From Chloroflexota bacterium (GTDB lineage: Bacteria; Chloroflexota; Dehalococcoidia; Lucifugimonadales; Lucifugimonadaceae): a DNA stretch of 14,092 nucleotides. The notes beneath the pieces were generated by a model that ran no database searches, was not told the DNA's origin, and saw only the letters and a program-made list of their open reading frames with translations. Within the stretch, counting starts at the first letter, position 1; each line of letters begins with the position of its first letter. Shown one piece after another: positions 1 to 6,915 of this stretch. The translations under genes were made by a program, and so were the position numbers. The stretch is from the NCBI GenBank assembly GCA_002708145.1, contig PAOV01000025.1:895-14986 (forward strand). Direction: 5' to 3'.

Positions 1-654
1 CAAGGAATGATTGGTCACTGTATGACAGCTGGGGGAGCATTGAATACGGTTCCAACATTTGGATCAAAACCGCTACTAGGTACAAATCCAATTGCTTGGG
101 CAGCTCCAGCCAAATCGATGCCTTATTTTTTGTTTGATATAGCAACTTCCCAAGTAGCAGGTAATAAAATTACTCTAGCCAAACGTACTGGAGCAAAACT
201 AGAACCTGGTTGGATTTCAGATACTAATGGAAACCCTATAATGGAAGAAGTACATCCACCTGAAAAATTTCATTTATTACATATTGGAGGGACAAGAGAA
301 AATGGTTCTCACAAAGGTTATAGTTTGGGTCTAATGAATGAAATAATTTGTAATGAATTATCCGGATGGGGACCAGGTCCAGTTCATAAAAATAATGGTG
401 GGCATTTTTTTCAAGCCTATGACATTGATGCTTTCACAGATAAAACAAAATTTTTATCAGATATGGATGATTTACTAGAACATATAATAAATGTTCCTCC
501 ATCTGAGGGCCATGAAAGAGTTATATACGCAGGCCTAGAAGAGCAAGAAGAAGTGCTCAAAAGATCAAAAGAAGGAATTCCTTACCACAAAGAGGTAATT
601 AATTGGTTTGAAACTTATTGTGAAGAATCAAATATTGATTGTGACTTGAGATAA
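1..654 (+). CDS. Ldh2-family NAD(P)-dependent dehydrogenase (malate/L-lactate type), 5'-truncated by window edge
   Basis: The reading frame is already open at base 1, so the N-terminal part lies outside the window; the ATG at 7 is an internal methionine. About 217 residues of the C-terminal part remain, of a family that usually has about 330-360. Family hallmarks are visible: LLGTNPIAWAAP (substrate/cofactor region), FDIATSQVAGNKI, and GSHKGYSLGLMNEIICNELSG, followed by the NNGGHFF segment. The family (YlbC/YiaK/ComC-like, not the classical Rossmann LDH) reversibly reduces 2-oxo acids such as pyruvate, oxaloacetate, 2,3-diketogulonate or ureidoglycolate derivatives with NAD(P)H in the cytosol. 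The substrate cannot be read from this fragment. It converges on the aldolase gene with only 6 bases between stop codons. Its place beside an HpcH-type aldolase suggests hydroxy- or keto-acid catabolism (inference). Family assignment is firm. Confidence 0.9.
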   Translation, partial: QGMIGHCMTAGGALNTVPTFGSKPLLGTNPIAWAAPAKSMPYFLFDIATSQVAGNKITLAKRTGAKLEPGWISDTNGNPIMEEVHPPEKFHLLHIGGTRENGSHKGYSLGLMNEIICNELSGWGPGPVHKNNGGHFFQAYDIDAFTDKTKFLSDMDDLLEHIINVPPSEGHERVIYAGLEEQEEVLKRSKEGIPYHKEVINWFETYCEESNIDCDLR

Positions 655-660
655 AGTTTT

Positions 661-1545
661 TTAGACTGGCATTTGCCTTTTTGTATATTTGCGTCCTGCC
701 TCAGCAGTATCTTGTCTTCCACCAGAAATAATATGTACACCCTCATCAATTTTGTTACTTATATTATCTGCTGTGGCTCCTCCAAGAAAATATTTTCCAT
801 TTTTTTCACATGCTTCCTTAACTCTTTTTCCGGCCTCTATGATTCTAGAATCTAATGGTTTATTTGGGTCTCTTTTTATTCCATAAGACATATGCCCGTC
901 TCCTGGGCCAAACTCGGCATATCCAATACCAGGTACGGTTAAAATTTGCTCACAATTTGCCACACCTCTTACACTTTCAATTTTTACCCCAAGCAATAAA
1001 TCTCCATCAGGGTTTAAGGGCCATGGTTCGCATTTTGAAATATAATTTTCGGGATCAATATCCCATACTTTCGAAGCAGTTGGATGACCTCCAACTCCTC
1101 TAGTACCCCTATCTAATCCATATCCAACTCCAGCGGTATTAATAGGATATCTGCAGGATTCAACAAATGCTCTTACAGCATCTGGACTTTCAGCTTGGCA
1201 TAAAATTATTCCATGAACTCCTCTAGCAAGAATCATTCTAAATTGCCACGCATTATATCTTACAATGTTTTCTGAACTACCTTCAACAGGTGCTTCGACT
1301 ATTATAGCCGGAGTTTTGTGACCACTGGGTGTAGGTCCTCCATCAATGAGTCCTCTTATATAATTATCCAAACCTGGCATATCGAAAGCTCCATGTTCCA
1401 TCCCTATATTTATATAATCTGCCCAAGTTTTAGCGTCAATAATCCCTTGTTCATAAGTTAATACGTGTCCTGAATGTGCACCCATATAGTATACGGTTTC
1501 TTTAGATTCTAATAATTCTATTACTTTATTTATTCTTTTAGCCAT
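661..1545 (-). CDS. HpcH/HpaI aldolase / citrate lyase beta-like family protein with atypical active site
   Basis: The ATG at 1545 gives 294 residues beginning MAKRINKVIELLE. I prefer it over in-frame ATGs at 1557 and 1587 because a GGA lies upstream and the extra 14 residues have no family character. Metal-site motifs are present: VKIES (E190) matches the VQIET glutamate of E. coli HpaI, and EFGPGDGHMS (D216) matches IGPAD. EHGAFDM aligns with the IDGEHA block and keeps the histidine (H51). The barrel is otherwise recognisable through GVHGIILCQAESPDAVRAF and CRYP. Classical HpcH/HpaI enzymes cleave 4-hydroxy-2-oxo acids to pyruvate plus an aldehyde using a divalent metal. Here the HpaI Asp42 position is Gly, and the Arg70 block (PVVRP) reads IIVEAP, so pyruvate binding may differ. 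Family membership is sure; an aldolase reaction is only probable. It converges with the Ldh2-type gene. Confidence 0.88.
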   Translation of the reverse strand: MAKRINKVIELLESKETVYYMGAHSGHVLTYEQGIIDAKTWADYINIGMEHGAFDMPGLDNYIRGLIDGGPTPSGHKTPAIIVEAPVEGSSENIVRYNAWQFRMILARGVHGIILCQAESPDAVRAFVESCRYPINTAGVGYGLDRGTRGVGGHPTASKVWDIDPENYISKCEPWPLNPDGDLLLGVKIESVRGVANCEQILTVPGIGYAEFGPGDGHMSYGIKRDPNKPLDSRIIEAGKRVKEACEKNGKYFLGGATADNISNKIDEGVHIISGGRQDTAEAGRKYTKRQMPV

Positions 1546-1609
1546 AATTTTTTCCATCTGTGTAAATTTATGTTTGTATAATATCATTGTCTATGCTTAA
1601 AATATTATT

Positions 1610-1771
1610 ATGATTGAACAAATAAACTTGATACATGGTGCTTTAGGAGCCTATGATGAACTTGTTGTTTTTGCTCTAATTTTACTTTTGCTTGGATGGC
1701 TCGCCTACAAATCATCGAAAGCAACCAAAGAAAAAGATAGAAATAAAAGAATAAGAAAGAAAAAAAAATAA
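1610..1771 (+). CDS. Small single-pass membrane protein, 53 aa, unknown function
   Basis: I translated this short frame by hand; I do not recognise the family. It encodes 53 residues: an N-terminal stretch MIEQINLIHGALGAYDE, one hydrophobic segment at about residues 18-33 (LVVFALILLLLGWLAY), and a strongly basic tail of about 20 residues ending RIRKKKK. By the positive-inside rule the tail is cytoplasmic and the N-terminus extracytoplasmic. Three things support coding. The layout is a coherent N-out/C-in membrane protein. The frame fills the gap between two minus-strand genes, starting 65 bases from the aldolase ATG and stopping one base before the CoA-transferase stop codon. The composition also differs from random AT-rich spacer. 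No clear ribosome binding site precedes the ATG, which lowers confidence. It could be a regulator or assembly factor of a membrane complex, but nothing here shows which. Confidence 0.6.
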   Translation: MIEQINLIHGALGAYDELVVFALILLLLGWLAYKSSKATKEKDRNKRIRKKKK

Positions 1772-1772
1772 T

Positions 1773-3014
1773 CTAAATTTGTGTAATTACATCTTTATCG
1801 ATAAAGCTTTCAATTGTTTCTTTACTATATCCATATTCCTTCAAAATTTCAGTAGAGTGTTCACCTAAAATAGGAGCAGGCTTTGTGATTCTGCCTGGTG
1901 TTTTATAGAGTTTTGGAGAGACTCCAATATTATCGATTTTACCTGCTTTTGGATGCTCAAGACTGACTCTCATATTTCTAGCAATTACCTGTGGATCACT
2001 CCAAGTATTTTCAATATTATTTATTGGGCCACATGGAACTCCGTAATCATCTAATTTTTTTATCCAGTAATTTGATTTTTTAGAAGACAAAGTTTTTTCA
2101 AGCTCTTTTTCTAATTTTTCTCTATTAATTAACCTGTTTGCATTATCGATAAACTTTTTGTTTTCTATTAAGTCTTTTCTATCAATGGCATTGCATAATC
2201 TTTCATAATTAGATTGATTTGGAGCGCCTATATTTATATATCCATCAATTGTTTTTAATGCCTGATATGGAGCAGATAATCTATGAGATGAGCCTAGAGG
2301 TTCCGGAATTTCTTTAGTTGCAAAATAGCTACTTGATTCCCAAACTGTATACGCAAGAGCAGATTCTAACAATGAAACTTCAAGAAATTGTCCTTCACCA
2401 GACTTTAACATGTGGATATAAGCTGTCAAAATTGAATATGTTGCAAACATTCCAGCATTCATATCTGCAATAGGAACACCAACCTTAATAGGTGGAGAGT
2501 TTGGCACTCCAGTAATACTCATTAATCCACTCATACCTTGAGCAACTAAATCAAAGCCCCCCCTTTCAGCATAAGGTCCGGTCCTTCCAAAACCAGAAAT
2601 TGAACAATAGATAATTTTAGGATTAATTTTTTTTAGATCTTCATATCCTAATCCTAGTTTATCCATAACTCCAGTTCTATAATTTTCAATTATTACGGTA
2701 GATTTTTTAGCTAGTGTTTTCATTATTTCTACACCATGATTATTTTTAAAATCTATAACTATACTTCTTTTATTTCTGTTCATAGCTAAAAAAGCAGCGG
2801 ACTCATCATTTATAAATGGTGGGCCAAATCGACGTGTATCATCCCCGCCTGATGGTTTTTCAACTTTTATTACATTTGCACCCATATCTGATAGAAGCAT
2901 GCTGCAAAAAGGTCCAGCAAGTATTTGAGAACAGTCAAGAACTGTAATATCACTTAGTGCTTCGGGCATATCAATATGATTTGTTGGTAAATTAAACATT
3001 TGTCTATATATCAT
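1773..3014 (-). CDS. CaiB/BaiF family (class III) CoA-transferase
   Basis: A 413-residue protein, close to the usual 390-410 of class III CoA-transferases. These cytosolic enzymes move CoA between carboxylic acids through an aspartyl-CoA thioester (formyl-CoA:oxalate, carnitine, bile-acid, succinyl-CoA types). Visible signatures: ALSDITVLDCSQILAGPFC near the N-terminus, DMGANVIKVEKP, NYRTGVMDKLGLGYEDL, SISGFGRTGPYAERGGFDL, and KVGVPIADMNAG with the expected catalytic Asp184. C-terminal blocks GVPCGPINNI and PAPILGEHSTEIL are also present, so it looks complete and active. The ATG at 3014 gives 15 extra residues; the ATG at 2969 (MPEALSDITVLD) matches the usual N-terminus better, and neither has a clear ribosome binding site. 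The substrate cannot be told from sequence. It diverges from the SDR gene, so the two may share control (inference). Confidence 0.93.
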   Translation of the reverse strand: MIYRQMFNLPTNHIDMPEALSDITVLDCSQILAGPFCSMLLSDMGANVIKVEKPSGGDDTRRFGPPFINDESAAFLAMNRNKRSIVIDFKNNHGVEIMKTLAKKSTVIIENYRTGVMDKLGLGYEDLKKINPKIIYCSISGFGRTGPYAERGGFDLVAQGMSGLMSITGVPNSPPIKVGVPIADMNAGMFATYSILTAYIHMLKSGEGQFLEVSLLESALAYTVWESSSYFATKEIPEPLGSSHRLSAPYQALKTIDGYINIGAPNQSNYERLCNAIDRKDLIENKKFIDNANRLINREKLEKELEKTLSSKKSNYWIKKLDDYGVPCGPINNIENTWSDPQVIARNMRVSLEHPKAGKIDNIGVSPKLYKTPGRITKPAPILGEHSTEILKEYGYSKETIESFIDKDVITQI

Positions 3015-3024
3015 TATTATATTT

Positions 3025-3049
3025 AAGTTATAGTATTATATTATAACTT
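3025..3049. promoter_or_regulatory. Inverted repeat in the divergent CoA-transferase/SDR promoter region
   Basis: Perfect 8-base arms AAGTTATA (3025-3032) and TATAACTT (3042-3049) are separated by 9 bases, giving 17 bases between arm centres. It lies in the 62-base gap between two divergent genes, where an operator controlling both would be expected. AT-rich DNA makes such dyads by chance fairly often and no regulator gene is in the window, so this is a candidate only. Confidence 0.3.
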
Positions 3050-3065
3050 GTCGTATAAAAAATCT

Positions 3066-3070
3066 AGGAG
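3066..3070 (+). promoter_or_regulatory. Strong Shine-Dalgarno of the SDR gene
   Basis: AGGAG followed by six A residues lies directly before the ATG at 3077. The spacing is ideal and fixes the start of the SDR gene. Few genes in this window have a site this good. Confidence 0.8.
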
Positions 3071-3076
3071 AAAAAA

Positions 3077-3841
3077 ATGTTTGACTTAAGTAATAAAACA
3101 GCATTAATTACAGGTGGGAATGGAGGAATTGGATTGGGGATAGCTGAGGGTTACTTACAATTTGGTGCATCACTAATTATTATTGGTAGAAACGAACAAA
3201 AAAATGAAGAGAGTAGGGCATATCTAGCGAAAAAATTTCCTGAAAGCAAGATCTCTTTTTTTATATGTGATATTACGGAAGTAAAATCTGTGGATCAAAT
3301 GTTTATAGAAATTTATAAAGAAAATGAATCTATCGATATCTTAGTAAATAATGCTGGCATAAATATTAGAGCTACAGAACCTCAAGAACTTTCATTTGAA
3401 GATTGGTCAAAAGTTATATCCATAAATTTATCAAGTATGCATATTATGTCTAGCAAAGTTGTAGAAAAAATGAAAAAGAATGGTTCAGGAAAAATAATTA
3501 ATATTGGTTCTATGTTATCTATTTTTGGTTCTACATATGGTTCTGCTTATGCGGCTAGTAAAGGAGGGGTTGTTCAGTATACTAAGAGTTGTGCGGACGG
3601 TTGGAGTAAGGATAATATCCAAGTCAATGCAATATTACCTGGATGGATTGTAACAGCAATGACTGAAAAATTTCGCATAACATACCCAGAAAGGCATGCA
3701 TTAATTCAACCTAGAACTCCGGCTGGTAGATGGGGAACTCCTAATGATTTAGCAGGCACAGCAATTTTTCTTGCATCTGAAGCATCTCAATTTGTATCAG
3801 GGGTTTCTATACCGGTTGATGGTGGTTATAGCATAAGATAG
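3077..3841 (+). CDS. Short-chain dehydrogenase/reductase (classical SDR, FabG-like)
   Basis: A complete 254-residue classical SDR, cytosolic and normally tetrameric, oxidising an alcohol or reducing a ketone with NAD(P). The Rossmann motif TGGNGGIG is at residues 12-19, NNAG at 91-94, catalytic Asn117, Ser145, Tyr158 and Lys162 (YAASK), and the LPGWIVTAM segment at 187-195. The C-terminus GVSIPVDGGYSIR is standard. Asp65 in CDITE contacts the adenine ring in this family. The substrate is not determinable; many such enzymes annotated as 3-oxoacyl-ACP reductase, gluconate 5-dehydrogenase or glucose 1-dehydrogenase look like this, and the catabolic surroundings favour a sugar or hydroxy-acid dehydrogenase over fatty-acid synthesis (inference). 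The start is fixed by AGGAG. The nucleoside hydrolase follows 53 bases downstream in the same direction. Confidence 0.95.
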   Translation: MFDLSNKTALITGGNGGIGLGIAEGYLQFGASLIIIGRNEQKNEESRAYLAKKFPESKISFFICDITEVKSVDQMFIEIYKENESIDILVNNAGINIRATEPQELSFEDWSKVISINLSSMHIMSSKVVEKMKKNGSGKIINIGSMLSIFGSTYGSAYAASKGGVVQYTKSCADGWSKDNIQVNAILPGWIVTAMTEKFRITYPERHALIQPRTPAGRWGTPNDLAGTAIFLASEASQFVSGVSIPVDGGYSIR

Positions 3842-3882
3842 GCTTATTTATAAATTTTTTATGCACCACTTCGGCAAATGAT

Positions 3883-3888
3883 GGAGGT
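3883..3888 (+). promoter_or_regulatory. Strong Shine-Dalgarno of the nucleoside hydrolase gene
   Basis: GGAGGT stands six bases before the ATG at 3895, a near-perfect ribosome binding site in a window where most genes lack one. The preceding bases from about 3861 are already less AT-rich, as if the leader came along with the gene. Confidence 0.75.
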
Positions 3889-3894
3889 CTATAA

Positions 3895-4818
3895 ATGAAA
3901 ATTTCAAATAAAAAGCGTCTACAATTATTACTTCCTCGAGCAGGTAAATTGAGAGTGGTAATGGATACGGATGCATATAATGAAATAGATGATCAGTTTG
4001 CGATTGTCCAAATGATGCTATCACCTAAACGTCTCTCAGTAGAGGCAATTTATGCTGCTCCTTTTCATAATCATCGTTCAAAGAACCCGCAAGATGGGAT
4101 GGAACAAAGTTATGCTGAAATTTTACGTCTTTTGAAACGATTGAAAATTGATACCGACAATCTGGTCTACCAGGGTGTGGGGCGATTCATTGGATCACAA
4201 AAAAAATATATACATGCTCCAGCGGTTGATAATTTAATTTCAAGGGCCCGGGCGGGATCACCCGAAGACCCTCTTTACGTGATTTCAATCGCTGCAATTA
4301 CTAATGTTGTTTCAGCAATTTTGAAAGCGCCTGACATCATTGACCGTATTGTGGTGGTATGGCTAGGTGGGCACAGTTTGAATTGGCCTGACACAAATGA
4401 ATTCAATCTTAAACAGGATATTGGTGGAGCACAGGTACTTTTAGATAGTGGTGCGCCAGTTGTATTAGTGCCCTGCATGGGAGTTACCTCCCATCTACAC
4501 AGTTCTGTTCCGGAGATTGAGCGTTACGTCGAACCTCAAGGAGAAATTGGTGCCTTTTTGGCAAAGCGATTTAAAAATTATAGTGATAATCATAAAGGAT
4601 GGTCTAAGGAAATATGGGATATGGCGGCAGTCGCCTGGGTGCTAAACGAAGAGTGGGTACCTAGTTATATTATTTCGTCTCCAATCTTGACCGAACAGGC
4701 AACATGGAGTTTAGATCATTCTAGACACCCGATAAGGTATGTTCATCAAATTGACCGCGATTCAATAATGCGGGATTTCTTCCAAAAATTGGAAGTTTTT
4801 GCCGGAAAATACTCATAG
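3895..4818 (+). CDS. Nucleoside hydrolase family protein (IUNH-like), compositionally foreign
   Basis: A complete 307-residue member of the inosine-uridine preferring nucleoside hydrolase fold, which cleaves the N-glycosidic bond of ribonucleosides to base plus ribose with a bound calcium ion. The calcium-site cluster reads DTDAYNEIDDQFA (D24, D26, D32, D33), a lengthened variant of the classical DTDPGxDD. AAITN (133-137) matches the GPLTN block, TNEFN (167-171) the substrate-binding EFN block, and KEIWDMAAVAW supplies the C-terminal Asp242. No signal peptide, so cytosolic. The longer DTD loop suggests a subgroup whose substrate may not be a standard nucleoside. G+C is far higher than around it (25, 30 and 28 of 60 in three hand-counted lines), and 13 of 17 arginines use CGN, against 1 of 8 in the adjacent SDR. 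This points to recent horizontal acquisition. It converges on oligoribonuclease 22 bases away. Confidence 0.93.
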   Translation: MKISNKKRLQLLLPRAGKLRVVMDTDAYNEIDDQFAIVQMMLSPKRLSVEAIYAAPFHNHRSKNPQDGMEQSYAEILRLLKRLKIDTDNLVYQGVGRFIGSQKKYIHAPAVDNLISRARAGSPEDPLYVISIAAITNVVSAILKAPDIIDRIVVVWLGGHSLNWPDTNEFNLKQDIGGAQVLLDSGAPVVLVPCMGVTSHLHSSVPEIERYVEPQGEIGAFLAKRFKNYSDNHKGWSKEIWDMAAVAWVLNEEWVPSYIISSPILTEQATWSLDHSRHPIRYVHQIDRDSIMRDFFQKLEVFAGKYS

Positions 4819-4840
4819 CTTTGTATTCTCAAAAACAGTA

Positions 4841-5392
4841 TTAGGTAGTTTTATTTATAAAAAATTTTTCTCTGTACCACTTTAGCTCATTTATACTATC
4901 TCTAATATCTAAGAGGGCAAGATGAGAGCTATTCTTTTCTTGATATTGTTCTTCCGAAGAGTACCATTTTGAAATCAGTTCTTTGAGTGAAGAAACGTCA
5001 ATCATACGATAATATAAATATTCTTCCAGCATAGGCATTTCTTTTCTAAGAAATTTTCTATCAACCCATATAGAGTTTCCACATAAAATTGCTTCATTTT
5101 TTTTTGCATATTTTTTTAAGAAATTTAAAGTCAATTTTTCTGCTTTTTTAATATCGATTTTCGAGTCATTAACTCTTTTCAAAAGACCTGATTTTTTATG
5201 TTGGTTAGCTGGCCAACTTTCCATAATTGATAGTTCGTCTTTGGTTCTATGTATAGCAATTTCTGGCCCTTCTTTAATTATTTTTAAATCATCATCTGTT
5301 ATTATTGATGCAATTTCAATAATTACTTGATTGTCACCTAGTCCTGTCATTTCAAGGTCAAGCCAGAAAAATATTTTTTTATTTTCTTTCAT
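4841..5392 (-). CDS. orn: Oligoribonuclease (DEDDh 3'-5' exoribonuclease)
   Basis: 183 residues, the normal size for Orn, which degrades 2-5 nt RNA (and pGpG from cyclic-di-GMP turnover) to mononucleotides in the cytosol. The DEDDh active site is intact: D12 and E14 in FWLDLEMTGL, D111 in CGNSIWVDRKFL, and H157 with D162 in SSHLALLDIRDSINEL. The RMIDVSSLKEL block is also typical. ATG at 5392 is the natural start because LDLEMTGL is expected about ten residues in. It stands alone between the convergent nucleoside hydrolase and the divergent FedB-like gene. Orn is common in gamma-, beta- and actinobacteria and usually absent from alphaproteobacteria, so it is a weak taxonomic clue. This is one of the safest calls in the window. 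Confidence 0.97.
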   Translation of the reverse strand: MKENKKIFFWLDLEMTGLGDNQVIIEIASIITDDDLKIIKEGPEIAIHRTKDELSIMESWPANQHKKSGLLKRVNDSKIDIKKAEKLTLNFLKKYAKKNEAILCGNSIWVDRKFLRKEMPMLEEYLYYRMIDVSSLKELISKWYSSEEQYQEKNSSHLALLDIRDSINELKWYREKFFINKTT

Positions 5393-5448
5393 TTATTTTT
5401 TTATTTTTAATTTATGATACATTATACAATTGGAGATAAAAGTAATTA

Positions 5449-6906
5449 ATGGTTTTTTCTAAAATAAATAAAATTTCTTTTTATATAATCTTTACATTAT
5501 TTACTTTGTTAATATCCAAAAATATTTATGCCCATGGCACAGTAACTAAGGTTGAAACAACATTTCCTTTATGGATATATATTTTTGGTGGAGCATTAAC
5601 TGTATTTGTTTCATTTTTAATAATTGGATCTTATGGAAGAAATATTCCAGGGTTAAAAAATTACCAAAAAAAACAAATACATAAAAATATAGAGTCTAAA
5701 AAAATCACTAAAATTATGGTTAATTTCATAAGATATTTTACAGTATTTATATTTTTATTAATTATTATTTCAGGTTTTATTGGTTCGTATAATGAACCAT
5801 ATAGTTTGTCATCTATTTTATTTTGGGTAGTATTTTGGGCCGGTTTTTCTATCTTATGTTCAATATTTGGTAATTTTTGGTTTTATATTAATCCTATAAA
5901 AATACTTTTTGATATTTTTGAAAAATCTTTAAAGATTTCTCAAAGACACATATATAAATACCCGGATTATTTTGGCTATTGGCCTTCTGTATTATTGTTT
6001 CTTATTTTTGCAGTATTTGAATTAATTTTTGATGGGTCAGATAAGCCAAGAAATATTTCATTTTTTATAATTTTTTATTCTGCATTTATTTGGATTGGAA
6101 TGTATATTTATGGAAGCAAAGAATGGCTTGAAAAATCTGATATTTTCACATTAGTATTTGAATTGTTTTCTCGTCTTTCTTTTATAGAAAAAATTGATAT
6201 AAGTAAAAAAAATAGTTCTATATTATTTGCAAATAAGAGTTTGTTTAATAAAAGTAATGTCTATTACTTACGGTATCCATCATCAGGATTATTAAATAAT
6301 AATAAACTAAGTTTTTCATTAGTGATTTTTATAATTTTAGTATTATCTACTGTTACATTTGATGGTATATCTATGACCAATTTTTGGTTTGAATTTATAA
6401 TGAATTATTCTAAAATTTATCTAATAGAATTTGTGGCTTTATCTCTCCTGTTTTTATCATTCGTAGTAATATTTTTTTCTTTTTGCAAGCTAATGAAAAT
6501 ATTTGGTAAATTAAATATAGGTGTTATTGAAATTGCTTCAATTTTTGTTGTAACTTTATTACCTATAGCGGTTGCTTATCACTTATCTCATTATTTATGG
6601 TATTTTATAGTAACTGGGCAAGAATCAATTACATTATTATCAGATCCTTTTGGGTATGGATGGAACTTGTTTGGTACTTCAAAATTTATTGTTAATCGGG
6701 ATTTTAATGTAGAATTGGCTCATTCAATTTCGGTTGGAATAATAATACTCGGTCATATTGGCTCTGTTTTTACATCTCACGTTTATGCTACGAGATTATC
6801 AAGTAACGAAAAAGAGGCTAATTACAGCCAATATCCATTTCTTATTTTAATGATTGGATATACCATATTGAGTCTATGGATAGTAAGTCAATCTTTAACA
6901 ATATAG
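5449..6906 (+). CDS. Polytopic membrane protein of the family often labelled fenitrothion hydrolase (FedB-like); function unknown
   Basis: 485 residues. A signal-like N-terminus ends IYAHG (likely cleavage near residue 28), followed by many hydrophobic segments, roughly at 40-62, 90-112, 122-148, 175-195, 203-222, 288-306, 322-348, 356-386, 424-445 and 463-482. Family features recalled from actinobacterial homologues are present: FWVVFWAGF, INPIKILF, YWPSVLLFLIFAVFEL, STVTFDGIS, LPIAVAYHLSHY, LLSDPFGYGWNLFGT and LGHIGSV. Conserved polar residues inside the C-terminal membrane region (H378, H381, D399, H436, H444) could bind a metal or haem; this is inference. The name fenitrothion hydrolase comes from one pesticide operon and should not be taken as its role. 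GGAG at 5432-5435 precedes the ATG at a longish distance. It forms a unit with the UMF1 transporter 9 bases downstream. Confidence 0.7.
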   Translation: MVFSKINKISFYIIFTLFTLLISKNIYAHGTVTKVETTFPLWIYIFGGALTVFVSFLIIGSYGRNIPGLKNYQKKQIHKNIESKKITKIMVNFIRYFTVFIFLLIIISGFIGSYNEPYSLSSILFWVVFWAGFSILCSIFGNFWFYINPIKILFDIFEKSLKISQRHIYKYPDYFGYWPSVLLFLIFAVFELIFDGSDKPRNISFFIIFYSAFIWIGMYIYGSKEWLEKSDIFTLVFELFSRLSFIEKIDISKKNSSILFANKSLFNKSNVYYLRYPSSGLLNNNKLSFSLVIFIILVLSTVTFDGISMTNFWFEFIMNYSKIYLIEFVALSLLFLSFVVIFFSFCKLMKIFGKLNIGVIEIASIFVVTLLPIAVAYHLSHYLWYFIVTGQESITLLSDPFGYGWNLFGTSKFIVNRDFNVELAHSISVGIIILGHIGSVFTSHVYATRLSSNEKEANYSQYPFLILMIGYTILSLWIVSQSLTI

Positions 6907-6915
6907 TATAAATTT

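Noticed and set aside
673..1103. Three plus-strand open frames inside the aldolase gene
   Set aside because: They lie antisense to a well-conserved gene, have no domain character, and are explained by codon bias of the real minus-strand frame.
3054..3059. TATAAA as a -10 box for the SDR gene
   Set aside because: The transcription start would fall on the Shine-Dalgarno itself, and no fitting -35 box is seen upstream.
3861..3881. Six-codon mini-ORF (MHHFGK) just before the nucleoside hydrolase, possible leader peptide
   Set aside because: It has no ribosome binding site, no run of a single amino acid and no attenuator hairpin, so chance is the simpler explanation.
4275..4478. Minus-strand 67-codon frame inside the nucleoside hydrolase
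   Set aside because: Antisense shadow of the higher-GC gene; the conserved motifs are in the plus-strand frame and no ribosome binding site precedes it.
5393..5448. Promoters in the short divergent spacer between orn and the FedB-like gene
   Set aside because: The spacer is so AT-rich that many TATAAT-like strings occur; none has a convincing -35 partner.
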